DNA of 64,000 nucleotides from Cyanodermella asteris (lineage: Eukaryota; Ascomycota; Lecanoromycetes; Ostropales; Stictidaceae). The notes under the pieces are model-generated. The model was given only the letters and a program-made list of their open reading frames with translations, was not told where the DNA came from and made no database searches. Positions 10,169-21,202 of the stretch are shown piece after piece (position 1 is the stretch's first letter; each line of letters opens with the position of its first letter). Position numbers and translations under genes: made by a program. The stretch covers positions 1,886,726 through 1,950,725 of the forward strand of contig UYJD01000004.1 of the NCBI GenBank assembly GCA_900618795.1. The letters are read 5' to 3'.

Positions 10169-11503
10169 CTAGAACCTGTCCGGAAACACTTTCCGCAAAA
10201 AGTCCTCAACACCCGGCCACAGCAAGTCCGGCCTCTCCAGCGCCGCAAAGTGTCCACCAACATCATGGTCTCTGAAAAACTGCAAATTGAACGCCGCTTC
10301 AGCCTGTTTGCGTGTGCAGGCATCCATATCATACGGGAAACGACTATAGCCCACCGGTTTCTGCTGTCCACGCAGACACCAAAGTTCCCGGTTCGCGTGT
10401 GCTCGATACGGCCACAAGTTACATTCAATCGTGTTGGTGAACCAGTACAGGCTGATGTTGTCGAGGATCGTCTCGAGCAGGAGGGGTGAGCTGGGATCTA
10501 CCCATCTGAGCATTTTCTCGCCGACCCTGGGATCATGGTCAGCATCACTGGTATAGAAGAGAGGGACTTTTGGGAGATGCCTACCCGGCGAGTAGAGAGA
10601 TTGGGCTGCTGCCGATGGCGAAACCGGCTGTCGCGGGGCGGGTCGCATGCATTGCGCTGTAGGCTGAGCCGGATGCGAAGAAACTTTTGGTGTATTCGAT
10701 CTTGAAGCGGTCGTTCTTCGTGGTTTCGGGGTCGTCTTCGGACTTCGTTGTCCCGTCGGTCATAGGTTCGTATATGCCATTGACTATCGCTGTGAGACTT
10801 GATCGACCTGGAGCAGATTTGGAACAAACATACCGTGAATCGCTTTTACAGTCGGATATAGTTTCGTTAGAAGAGGCGCCATGATACAACCCACGTCACC
10901 GCCCTGAACTGCGTAACATTTTTCAAATCCTAGTGTGACCATGAGCCTGTCAACCAGCCTGGCGCCATCGTGGTAGTTGAAGTCTGCGTTCAGACGAGGA
11001 CCAGATGATAGGGCATAACCCGGCAACGAAGGAACAACGATGTGGTAAGGGCAATTGTCTGGTGAGTACTTGCTCCGGACCAGGTCGAGCAGGCCATGAA
11101 ATTCAATGTAGCTCCCGGGCCAGCCGTGTAACATAATCAAGGGGAGGGCATCCTGACGCTTGGAGAACAGGGCCATGAAATGAAATGACGTGACCGAGCC
11201 ATCGTCATCTGTGATCGGGATCTTGAATTGTGGATGTCTGTTGAGCTTAGCTTGTCGGTCGCTCTAGTCGTATGTGGTCTTCCAGGTATCGACGGCTTTG
11301 ACCATCCAGTCACGCGAAACTCCATATCTGCCGTCGGTCTGCGAGTTCTCGTACGTCTTTGAGGCGAGCCTGCTTAGGCTGAGGAGCGTCTTGAGCTCTT
11401 CTACGTCCTTGGCAGGCACGTCGAGCGGGAATGGCTCGGCTAGGACGGATGGTTTGAAGGGCAGCTTGGCCCACTCCTCGGACGGTACCGAATATGTCGC
11501 CAT
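10169..11503 (-). pseudogene. epoxide hydrolase (alpha/beta hydrolase, EHN type) with internal amber codon
   Basis: Three exons: 11503-10834, 10789-10585 and 10526-10169, with introns of 44 and 58 bp. Apart from one codon they read as a 410-residue microsomal-type epoxide hydrolase. The family hydrolyses epoxides to vicinal diols in xenobiotic or secondary metabolism. Visible are the EHN-type N-terminus (PFPLDVPAKDVEELKTLL), oxyanion motif HGWPGS, nucleophile region VQGGDVG (Asp), a lid segment (SLYWFTNTIE) and the catalytic-His region GGHFAALERP. Codon 80 (11264-11266) is TAG, exactly where the family has the Trp of a YDW motif (here TTYD-stop-SDRQAKLN), so TGG to TAG is the simplest history. 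No intron of usable size removes it. It is probably a young pseudogene. A sequencing error or a strain-specific allele remains possible. Confidence 0.8.
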
Positions 11504-12695
11504 GTTGTAGTGTTTACATTTGCTTAGCGAACTGAGATGAGCTTGCAGCCTGCGGCATTGCTACAGTGCTCTTGAGTGTTTATATAGCATTAGTCTCAGC
11601 AACCCCGCTCAAACGATCGGCGTCATCGCTTTCGGCATTTCAATCAATCAGTCAACTATCCTGGTAGGCACTGTGCGCCCACTCAACCTTGTTGTCTGCA
11701 TAACTTTGGCTGTGACCGTCCGGCCGTAAGCACCAAGTATTAAATGCAGATGACGGTGCCCGATGCCCTCGAATAGAAGTGGCATCCGCTGATCGTCTGA
11801 AGTACGTACACAACTACCCACGCGTCAGCCGAAAGACTTACTAATGCAGTTGCTCAAGTCGTGGCTTCAGTAGCGATGTGGGTACCTGCACGGGGCCTTG
11901 CACAAGTACCTCGCTCAGTAGCTCACTGAGTGTTGCCCTGAGCACTAGCTTGAATACTGTTTCATGTATCGGTCGAAGTACTTGCTAGCTTATCTGCTCA
12001 AGTCTTGGCAGAAGTAGTGATGTAAATGCTTGCGGAGGTCGGTAATTATAAGTATATGTACGCCAGGAATATCCCAAGTATTTATGGAAGTATGCCCTTG
12101 TAGATCGACTCAAGTTTTATCTCCGGTGTTGGAAGCATCAAGGTCTGACTGTGCCCAGACCTGACTCGAGCGCTGACCGGGAGACTCGGTCGAAATACGT
12201 CCTTGGGTGTGCGGTAGGTCTCCGCAACTGCTGCTGCATGATCCTCCACGATCTGGACTCACACAATATGACGCATCAGTGATAACTCTGCGATCAAGGA
12301 GCAGTTGGACGATTTGTCGCTCCTCCGTCTGCGGTTGCGCATGTTTGTTGTAACTTGTGTGCAAGGTTGCGGCTGCGACTGCGACTGCGGCTTAAATGGC
12401 ATCGGACTTTTCGGGCATAAGTGAGGTAATGGGCAAGTGCCAGACGCCCAGCATCATCACATAACATCTCCTTTCCAACGAGGCCCAGCAGCCAAATCGC
12501 ATTCACCTCCTACACACCCTTCATTCCCTTCCCTTCGTGACGGTCTCTTGAGCGCTCCTTCACCTTCTTTGTTGCGAGCGGTTAGGTCTACGTTTAATTC
12601 GAAAATACTCTCCCCGAAAGGGGTTTGCGCTTGCAATCCAGCTCCAGAGCTGACCACGTACACAACTGCATGTCGACAACTTGATCGCACTCAAC
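11504..12695. other. intergenic region between epoxide hydrolase and clathrin
   Basis: Divergent upstream region of about 1.2 kb. It contains a degenerate repeat tract (11848-12095, listed separately). Closer to the clathrin ATG it has a leader region with CACCTCC and TTCCCTTCCCTTCG pyrimidine runs (about 12500-12540). ORFs here (for example 12437-12811 plus) overlap the clathrin first exon in other frames and are not genes. Confidence 0.4.
11848..12095. repeat. degenerate AAGTAC-core repeat tract, left of clathrin gene
   Basis: Two clear copies of a motif of about 42 bp, TGCTCAAGTC(G/T)TGGC...(C/G)AGTAG(C/T)GATGT, begin at about 11848 and 11992, so they are spaced 144 bp. Between and after them the core (C/G)AAGTA recurs (about 11902, 11975, 12011, 12072, 12086). 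It has no coding sense. Its core and style resemble the tract at 18.2-18.8 kb on the other side of the clathrin gene. Confidence 0.5.
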
Positions 12696-15600
12696 ATGGC
12701 GAATTTACCGATCAAGTTTGCCGAGACGGCTATGGTAAGCTTTCCCTTCGCGATCTCGTCTCTCGTCTTCAAAGCGCCCGATTGCAGAGGCTAACTGCGA
12801 CAGCTGCCTAACCTTGGGATAAGTGCCCAGGCTATTGGCTTCAACTCCTGCACACTTGAATCTGATTCATACGTCTGCGTGCGACAAAACCTCAGTGATG
12901 ATGCTCAGCCAGAGATCTTCATCATCGAGCTCAAGAAGAACAACAATGTCATTCGCCGACCTATCAAGGCGGACAGTGCGATTATGCACTGGCACAAGCA
13001 GGTCATTGCACTGAAGGCGCAGAGTAGAACTCTGCAGATCTTCGACCTCGAGAGCAAGCAAAAGTTGAAGAGCTGCACCATGGCAGAGGATGTTCATTTC
13101 TGGAAATGGATCAGCATCGATACCCTTGCGCTGGTCACCGATACTGCGATACATCACTGGAACATCTACGACGCGGGTGCAGCAGCGCCCACAAGAATGT
13201 TTGACCGCAATGCAAACCTCGCCAGTAATCAGATCATCAACTATCGCGTAAATGAGGACGACAAGTGGTCGGTGGTCGTCGGCATCTCTTCACAGGGAGG
13301 TCGCGTGGCAGGACAAATGCAGCTCTACTCTCGCGATCGAGGTATCAGCCAGTCGATCGAGGGCCACGCGGCTGCTTTCGGCAGTATACACCTGGAAGGC
13401 GCTGCGGCCGACACTCGCCTGTTCACATTTGCCGTTCGAGGAGCTGCCGGACAAGGAAAGCTACACATTGTCGAGATCGATCATCAGCAAGGCAACCCCC
13501 AGTTTCAGAAAAAGGCTGTAGATATCTACTTCCCGCCCGAGGCTACAAACGACTTCCCCGTCGCAATGCAGACCTCGCAGAAGTACGGACTTATCTATAT
13601 GGTGACGAAGTATGGCTTCATTCACCTATACGACCTGGAAACTGGCACTTGCCTGTTCATGAACCGCATCTCCTCGGAAACAATCTTCACAACAGTCGGC
13701 GATTCCGAGTCCGCTGGTCTGCTGGGCATTAACCGCAAGGGCCAGCTGCTGCATGTTACGATAGACGAGGCAAACATCATTCCCTACCTGCTTAACAACC
13801 CTGCCAACGGCACTCTCGCTTTCAAGCTTGCCTCTCGCGCCGGTTTGCCAGGTGCTGACAACCTCTACCAGCAGCAATTCGAGCAGCTTTGCCAGCAAGG
13901 CAATTGGGCTGATGCTGCGAAGATTGCCGCCAACTCTCCTCGCGGCTTCCTCCGCACGACACAGACTATCGAGCGCTTCAAGGCCGCCGGCACACCGGTT
14001 GCGGGTCAGCTCTCCATTGTCCTGCAATACTTCGGCATGCTTCTTGATAAGGGCCAGTTGAACCCCGCCGAATCCATCGAGTTGGTTCGTCCGGTCCTGG
14101 CGCAACAGAGAAAGCATCTGCTGGAAAAATGGCTCACCGAGGAAAAGTTGGGTTGCAGTGAAGAGCTTGGAGACATCGTTCGTCCATATGATGTCGCACT
14201 GGCATTGAAGATATACCTCAAGGCCCAGGTTCCCCACAAGGTCGTAGCTGGCCTTGCCGAGGTGGGTCAGTATGGCGACATTGTTCCATACTGTGAACAG
14301 TCTGGCTACCAGCCAGATTGGATCCAGATGCTGCAGCACATCGTTAGGACAAACCCAGAGAAGGGTGCAGAATTTGCCACCAGTCTGGTCAACATGCCTG
14401 GCGGTGCTAAGATCGAGGTCGAGCGCGTCGTCGACATCTTCCAGTCCCAGAACATGTTACAACAAGCCACTGCATTCCTTCTCGATGCTCTCGAGGACAA
14501 ACCCGAGGAAGGCCATTTGCAAACCCGGTTACTCGAAATGAACCTGATCAACGCACCGCAAGTCGCCGATGCCATTCTCGGCAATGAGATGTTCCACAAC
14601 TATGACAAGCCCCGAATTGCTCAGCTCTGCGAGGGAGCAGGTCTCTTCCAGCGTGCTTTGGAGAACACCGACGACCTGGAGATTATCAAACGTAACGTCA
14701 TCAAGACTGATAGATTCAGCCCTGACTGGATCGTTACTTACTTCGGCAATCTCTCTCTGGAGCAGTCATTCGCCTGTATGAACGAGATGCTCAAGGTCAA
14801 CATCAGACAGAACCTCCAGACCGTGTGCAACATTGCCATCAAATACTCGGATCTTTTGGGTTCGACACAACTGATTGAGCTCTTCGAGAAGTACAGGACT
14901 GCCGAGGGTCTGTACTACTACCTTGGTAGCATTGTCAACTTGTCCGAGGACCCGGATGTTCACTTCAAATACATTGAAGCTGCCACCGCCATGAAGCAGT
15001 ATACCGAAGTCCAGCGTATTTGCAGAGACAGCAACCACTACAACCCGGAAAAGGTCAAGAACTTCTTAAAGGAGGCTAAACTAGATGAAATGCTTCCTTT
15101 GATCATTGTCTGCGATCGCTTCAACTTCGTTCACGACCTCGTGCTTTACCTGTACAAGGAGCAGTCCTTCAAGTCAATCGAAGTCTACGTTCAGCAAGTC
15201 AACCCCAGCAGGGCGCCGGCTGTTATCGGTGGCCTTATTGACGTCGACTGCGACGAGTCCATCATCAAGAACTTGCTTGCATCCGTCCAGGCTTCGCAAA
15301 TCCCCATCGACGAGCTGGTTTCGGAAGTTGAGTCACGAAATAGGCTCAAGATCCTTCTGCCTTTCCTTGAACAGACCCTGCAAAGCGGCAACCAGCAGCA
15401 GGCGGTGTACAATGCCCTGGCCAAGATCTACATCGACTCTAACAACAACCCTGAGGAGTTCTTGAAACAAAATTCGTATTATGATACTTTGGAGGTTGGC
15501 AAGTATTGTTCTAAACGCGATCCAAGCCTGGCATTCGTTGCCTTTCGCAAGGGCCAGAATGACCTTGAGCTCGTCAACATTACCAATGAGAACAGTATGT

Positions 15601-17833
15601 ACAAGCAACAAGCTCGCTACTTGCTTGAGAGGGCCGATCCGGAGATCTGGGCGTTTGTTCTCAGTCCCAACAACCAGCACCGTCGCTCGGTGGTTGATCA
15701 GGTTGTATCCACAGCTGTTCCTGAGAGCACAGAGCCGGACAAGGTCTCAATCGCCGTCAAGTCGTTCATGGACGCAGATATGCCCTCGGAACTCATTGAA
15801 CTGCTTGAGAAGATCATCCTTGAGCCGTCGCCATTCAGCGACAACGGAAATCTGCAAAACTTGCTTATGCTCACGGCAGCAAAGGCAGATAAGGGCAAGC
15901 TGAGTGGCTACATCGCGGAACTGAACAACTACTCCCCCGAAGACATCGCACAGCAGTGTATCAGTGTTGGTTTATACGAGGAGGCCTTCGAGATCTACAA
16001 GAAGCAGAAGGATCATGTCGCAGCTACCGGCGTATTGGTCGAGCACATCGTTTCCATCGACCGCGCTGCGGAGTACAGTGAGCAGGTTGATCTGCCCGAG
16101 GTCTGGAGCAAGACAGCCAAAGCTCAGCTTGATGGCTTACGTATCAGCGACTCCATTGACAGTTACATCAAGGCTGGCGATCCCAGCAACCATCGCGAGG
16201 TCATCGAGGCTGCCACTCACGCTGGCAAGGATCCCGAGCTGATCAAATATCTACGCATGGCTCGTAAAACCCTTCGTGAGCCTCCGGTCGACACCGCGCT
16301 CGCGTTTGCGTACGCAAGGACAAACCAGTTGCCAGAGCTTGAGGACTTCTTGCACGGACCAAATGTTGCCGATGTCGAAGTCTCGGGTGACAAGGCTTTC
16401 GAAGAGGGGTTCCACCAGGCTGCCAAGATCTTCTATTCCTCGATATCAAACTGGGGCAAGCTTGCTTCAACTCTTGTACATCTCAAGGAGTATCAGCAGG
16501 CGGTTGAAGCTGCTAGAAAAGCCAACAAGACTGCAGTTTGGCGCCAAGTCAACGAGGCTTGCATCGACAAAAAGGAGTTCCGCCTTGCTCAGATTTGCGG
16601 TTTGAACTTGATCGTGCAAGCAGAAGAGCTTCCGGCGTTGTGCAAGAAATACGAATACAACGGGTACTTCGACGAGCTCATCTCGCTCTTGGAAGCCGGA
16701 CTTGGTCTAGAGAGAGCTCATATGGGACTCTTTACAGAGCTCGGCATCATTCTCTCCAAGTATCACCCTGAAAGAACCATGGAACATTTGAAGCTCTTCT
16801 GGTCTCGTATCAACATCCCGAAGGCTATCCGTGCCTGCGAAGAAGCTGCACTGTGGCCAGAGCTCATCTTCCTTTACTGCCACTACGACGAGTGGGATAA
16901 TGCAGCTCTCGCAATGATGGAACGCGCTGCCGATGCCTGGGAACATCACAGTTTCAAAGAAATCGTGGTCAAAGTGAGCAACCTGGAGATCTATTACCGA
17001 GCACTGAACTTCTACGTTCAGGAACAGCCATCTCTGGTAACAGACCTTCTGCAGGCTCTGACCGCGCGAATTGACGTCAATCGCGTCGTCAGGATCTTCG
17101 AGAAGTCAGACAACATCCCCCTGATCAAGCCCTTCCTTCTGAATGTTCAGAGCCAGAACAAGCGCCAGGTCAACGTCGCGATCAATGACCTGTTGATTGA
17201 GGAAGAAGACTACAAGACTCTGCGCGACAGTGTTGAGAATTTTGACAACTTCGACCAAACGGAGTTGGCTAGCCGTCTTGAGAAGCACGATCTTATCTTT
17301 TTCCGCCAGATTGCCGCCACCATCTACCGCAAGAACAAACGATGGGAGAAGAGCATCGCCCTTAGCAAGCAGGACAAGCTATACAAGGACGCCATCGAAA
17401 CTGCGGCACTGAGTGCCAAGCCCGACGTCGTCGACGAGCTCCTTCGCTACGTAAGTTACTCCTTATCTCAACACCACACAACTTTGCTAACAGCTTCTAG
17501 TTTGTCGATATTGGCGCCAAGGAGTGTTATGCGGCGGTTTTATATGCTTGCTACGACTTCATTCCGCTGCACACTATCATGGAACTTTCGTGGCGCAAGG
17601 GCTTGACCGACTTCAGCATGCCATTCATCATCAACGCCATGGCTGAGCAGGCAAAGACAGTCACTGAGCTGAAGCGCGATAATGAGACGCGAAAAGGCCG
17701 CGAGCGCGAGCAGAACCCCCAGCAAGATGAAGACAACCAAGGCCCAATCCTCGCTGGATCGCGTCTTATGCTCACACAGGGACCATCGGGCATGACGCCA
17801 CAGCCAACAGGTGGCATGAACGGCTTCAGATAG
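12696..17833 (+). CDS. CHC1: clathrin heavy chain
   Basis: Exons 12696-12734, 12804-17450 and 17501-17833 give 1672 residues, the normal size for the family. The heavy chain forms triskelions that coat vesicles in endocytosis and trans-Golgi to endosome traffic. Exon 1 encodes MANLPIKFAETAM. A 69-bp intron with a CTAAC branch point leads into LPNLGISAQAIGF and the conserved IRRPIKADSAIMHW of the N-terminal beta-propeller, which binds adaptor peptides. The remainder is the helical leg of seven CHCR repeats (for example KYRTAEGLYYYLGSIVN, SAKPDVVDELLRYFV) and the proximal trimerisation region. The last intron (50 bp) splits the leg after ELLRY. The tail ends in GPSGMTPQPTGGMNG, lacking the QLMLT light-chain-type end of animals. 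The gene ends in TAG, so TAG is a real stop in this organism. The frame is fully intact. Confidence 0.98.
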
Positions 17834-18938
17834 AACCAGAAGTGCAGCTATTCGGCGGATTCTCTGATAGAACTGTGATTTCTCTCTGTCGAGCCTATCC
17901 CCACGAGCGAGCATTTGCTTAAAACATCTTATTCTTGTTTTGAACGCTGGGCTCAGTGTCTGTACTATTTGTATGATGGCTGGTCGGTCGCAAAAGGTAA
18001 TGCAATGGACGAAAAGTGGGGTTTGCTCAACTGCCATGGATGGCTACTTGTATTCTAGTTAGCGACCTTACAGCTATATGGCGCGGAATCAGATTATACA
18101 TTGTGTTTAAACAAGTGCGGTACTGATGGTGCAGCGCCTTTGCTGGCAGCGACATGCTGCTCGACAATGGCGTCCACGTGACGAATGCCAGTGACGTTGA
18201 CCAGATTAAAGGCCGGACTTGTGGTGGAGGTAGTCGGATAAGTAAGTGGCCATCGACTTTGATGGCGACTCCCTGAGGTACGAAAGCACCTGTGTGTAGA
18301 GATAGCGGCCGACGTACTTGCAGCGATAGCTGCTTACTAAGTTTGGCAGATATCTTCTCGGGTGGGTTTGTTGAGGGGTTAAGTCGCTGAAGTGCTTGAG
18401 AGTAGCTGGGCATCGAGTGAAGTGAACACTTTCCATCCGTAGGTGCACAAGTTCTTTTAGGTACTTGCCAAAGTACTTCACATGGTAGTTTGTCATACAC
18501 CTGATCAAACGCTTGTCAACGTACCGGCATAGGCGTGCCTGAAGGTACTCGTGGTAGGACGTGGGAAGGTACCTGAAGCAGTGTTTCTGCGAGCAGGTGT
18601 GAAGATATCGACACGAGTAGGTCTGAGGGTACCTGACACAGTACTTGAGAAGGCGCTGACACGAGCGTATCTGAAGGTAGTCGCGATAGTCCTAGCACGA
18701 GTGGCCCCAGAGGTAGCTGCTGCAGTATCTGGAGATGTCGTTGACTGAGGAGGTCACCATACAGCTTCGCTCGTACGTGGAGCATTGAGTTCAACGGTAA
18801 GCGTCAAAGTAGTCTGGGTAGTAGCCGGGCCACCTGCACTCGTGAAGATTCGTCACATCTGAACTGTGAAAAACCGTATAGGCGTTGAAGCGAACGCCGT
18901 CATGTATGTGAGCGGTGGTCCCTCCGGAAGGCAATTCC
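17834..18938. other. intergenic region between clathrin and STK19-like genes
   Basis: This 1.1-kb convergent intergenic region is largely filled by a degenerate repeat tract (18205-18765, listed separately). Minus-strand ORFs here (for example 18794-18516, with periodic LPSDTLV / VPSDLLV words) are products of the repeat rather than genes. Confidence 0.5.
18205..18765. repeat. degenerate tandem repeat tract, right of clathrin gene
   Basis: Imperfect units of roughly 37-48 bp recur. Around 18610-18740 three successive units start with (G/C)ACGAG and continue (T/C)CTGA(A/G)GGTA..TG...CAGTA. On the minus strand the words AAGTAC...GGC..GTACCT recur near 18476 and 18319. Some units translate to related peptides (KYFGKYLKELVHLR and KYVGRYLYTQVLSYLR), but no consistent long frame exists. 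The same AAGTAC-type core is present at 11.85-12.1 kb. Confidence 0.55.
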
Positions 18939-20099
18939 TCAAGTCGCTCTGACACCGAGACCGACGGCTCTCGTGTTGAAGCATTCAATCATCCCAGCCC
19001 CAAAAGCTTCATGCAACGCAAATTCGAACTTCGTGCCATAGTAAGCCTTCCACTTTTTCGTCTGACCCGGCATCAATTTCTCGAACGGTTTCTTGGCGGC
19101 ATCCACCACGGTTTTCTTCGATGACAAGCCCGCTTCCCAATATTCCTTCAGAAGGTAGAGTGGCAGTTCGTAGCGACTCGATTTCTTCAAGAGCTCAACA
19201 ATATGCATTCTGGCTGTAACAATGAGTTTGAGGTAGGGTCCTGTATTTGGCACAGCGACCTGGTACTGTATACCGGATTGAAGACTGCGTTGGAAAACGC
19301 CTGCTCCACCACCACCAGCACCGTATGTTGCTCCGTGGCCACCCGTAGCTTGCTCAGATCCAGCTGCTGCGCTGGCGATCGTACTGATCGAGGTTGCGGT
19401 ACCTCTTTCGGCAGCTGTTGATGGACCAGCTGATACTGACGCGGCATGCAAGGTGCCAGAGGTCAGGAATCCTGCTTTCAGAAGTTCCACAATTTCATCC
19501 GGCTTTAGAGCGTTTATCGGGACAGTCATTGCGAATGGGTTGTCAGCCAGCCATTTCAAGTAATTGGTCCTAGTCATGTCTTTGACTTTCGAGCGTGCCA
19601 GGAACTTCTCAAGACTCTCCATCGAAATGAGCAGATCCGATACGTTCGAAACCCCGACTCCTCGACCTGGGATCGTAATGCGCCTCAGCTTGCCACATTT
19701 GATGGCATTTGCAATTTCCCTTTCCGCAGATGACGGCGAAGTACTCAAAGCGTGAAGATGTGCGGTAGTCAGTAACGGGGGTAGGTTCCTCTGAAAATTG
19801 AGCACTTCCGCTATTCTAGTACCGTTCATACCTGCCGCTCGATCCGGCAGCGTATCGAACATGTTTGAACGGACAAACGAGCTAACATCGAGGACCTCTA
19901 TGGCAGTACTTGCATTCCCAAGTGTTCGAACGATGCCTATATCCTCGAGCCCGGGTCCATCGTCAAAGTACTTCTCGTTGACAGGTGTTGGTTCTGTTGT
20001 CGCGCGTTTGAGTGTCTTCCGGCGCGGAAAATCATCGAAAGAGGTGAGCGTCTGCTCGACAGTGCTGCGGCCTCTTTTCAACGGTCTTGCTGCCGACAT
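18939..20099 (-). CDS. STK19-family winged-helix protein
   Basis: A 386-residue single-exon protein that resembles the STK19 family (annotated as 'serine/threonine-protein kinase 19', although no kinase catalytic motifs are present here or expected). Recent work describes human STK19 as a winged-helix DNA-binding factor in transcription-coupled repair; the role in fungi is unproven. The N-terminus is basic and low-complexity (PLKRGRSTVEQTLTSFDDF). The winged-helix core covers about residues 110-240 (RNLPPLLTTAHLHAL, EIANAIKCGKLRRITIPG, DLLISMESLEKFL, IVELLKAGFLTS) and about 300-386 (ARMHIVELLKKSSRYELPLY). Between them lies an Ala/Gly/Ser-rich insert (TIASAAAGSEQATGGHGA) that is probably disordered. 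The family assignment is by recall of the fungal pattern. Confidence 0.7.
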   Translation of the reverse strand: MSAARPLKRGRSTVEQTLTSFDDFPRRKTLKRATTEPTPVNEKYFDDGPGLEDIGIVRTLGNASTAIEVLDVSSFVRSNMFDTLPDRAAGMNGTRIAEVLNFQRNLPPLLTTAHLHALSTSPSSAEREIANAIKCGKLRRITIPGRGVGVSNVSDLLISMESLEKFLARSKVKDMTRTNYLKWLADNPFAMTVPINALKPDEIVELLKAGFLTSGTLHAASVSAGPSTAAERGTATSISTIASAAAGSEQATGGHGATYGAGGGGAGVFQRSLQSGIQYQVAVPNTGPYLKLIVTARMHIVELLKKSSRYELPLYLLKEYWEAGLSSKKTVVDAAKKPFEKLMPGQTKKWKAYYGTKFEFALHEAFGAGMIECFNTRAVGLGVRAT

Positions 20100-21202
20100 G
20101 ATGCTGTGAAGTGGGCTGGATGATACCCGGAATTCAAATCAAGTCGAGGGTTGATCTGAAGGCCATTATTGACTTGAGACTGTGGCAAAAGCCGGCTCTA
20201 CTATCTTATGTAAGCATGTCATCTCTTAGGCTTCAAACTAATTAGGCAGCTCAATCTTGCACAACTACGCGCGTCCAAGTGTGAGTGTCGTCCGATCAAG
20301 AAGATATGGGAATCGTCCTGTTTAGCGACTTTCTTTCAGGGCCCTCTCGCTGCCAAGTTGGCCTTACGCTATGACATACATGCCACAGCGGATGGGGCTG
20401 AAACGAAGGGCAGAGCTCGACCTCGGTCGGGGGCTCAATCCGACAGTGATACGAAACGATGTTACGGCCGTGGCACGCATCCATTCCATTCGTGCTGTCG
20501 CACTCCAGTCGTGTTAAAAATTGAGCGCGATCCGCTTAATTACGGCGTCGCCGACGCATGGTATGGCATGGCTAACAAGGGCTCACGCAGCCTTGAGCCT
20601 TTTCGACAGGTCTTCGATTGCGAACTTTACAGTCTGAGCTAGGGTTCACCCAAAGGTATCGAAAACCTTGCTCGAGTTAGGCGGCGGTGACGAATACAGC
20701 GATCGACATTGGGCAAAGTCGCCAATACTTCCGTCTTTAGCGGGGAACCATTCGGGCCTGACTGACGGAACACAACCAAATCATGAGTGTCGCATGGTCG
20801 CACTTGTTCCACCGATGCCTTCGGAAAGTCTGTTTCTGTCTGACCTCTGTCAGTGAGCGCTCTTGTTCAGACTTGGAACGTGCGACGCGCAGCATCGGTG
20901 ACTGCGATCCTTCCAACACGCCGGCCCGCAGCTCATTGAAAACCTCGCTGTTCCTTTCGTACGAGTGGCCTTTCTGCAGGCTCTGCCGCTGTTAAATCTT
21001 TGTCTTGTAGAGCGATGCGGCCGAGTCGACGTCGATAAGCGCTAAACTTAAAATTTCATGGCTCCCCTCATACCCCTCACATTGCACCAGCATAATTTGA
21101 GACCCATTCAACAACACAAAATTTCTTACCTCCACTGATACCCATCTTCATATTCAATCATCTTCTGTAACTAATTTCAGCGTTCTCATCACAATTTTCA
21201 CG
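20100..21202. other. divergent intergenic region, STK19-like / CYP505
   Basis: A 1.1-kb region. The last 120 bp before the CYP505 ATG are A/C/T-rich and contain CTAATTTCAG (about 21171-21180), which looks like a 3' splice site and hints at a 5' UTR intron. Plus-strand ORFs at 20358-20642 and 20668-20856 have no recognisable features. I see nothing else. Confidence 0.4.

Noticed and set aside
18027-18794. Minus-strand ORFs with periodic peptides
   Set aside because: They are generated by the degenerate DNA repeat tract. Units shift frame relative to each other and no domain is visible.
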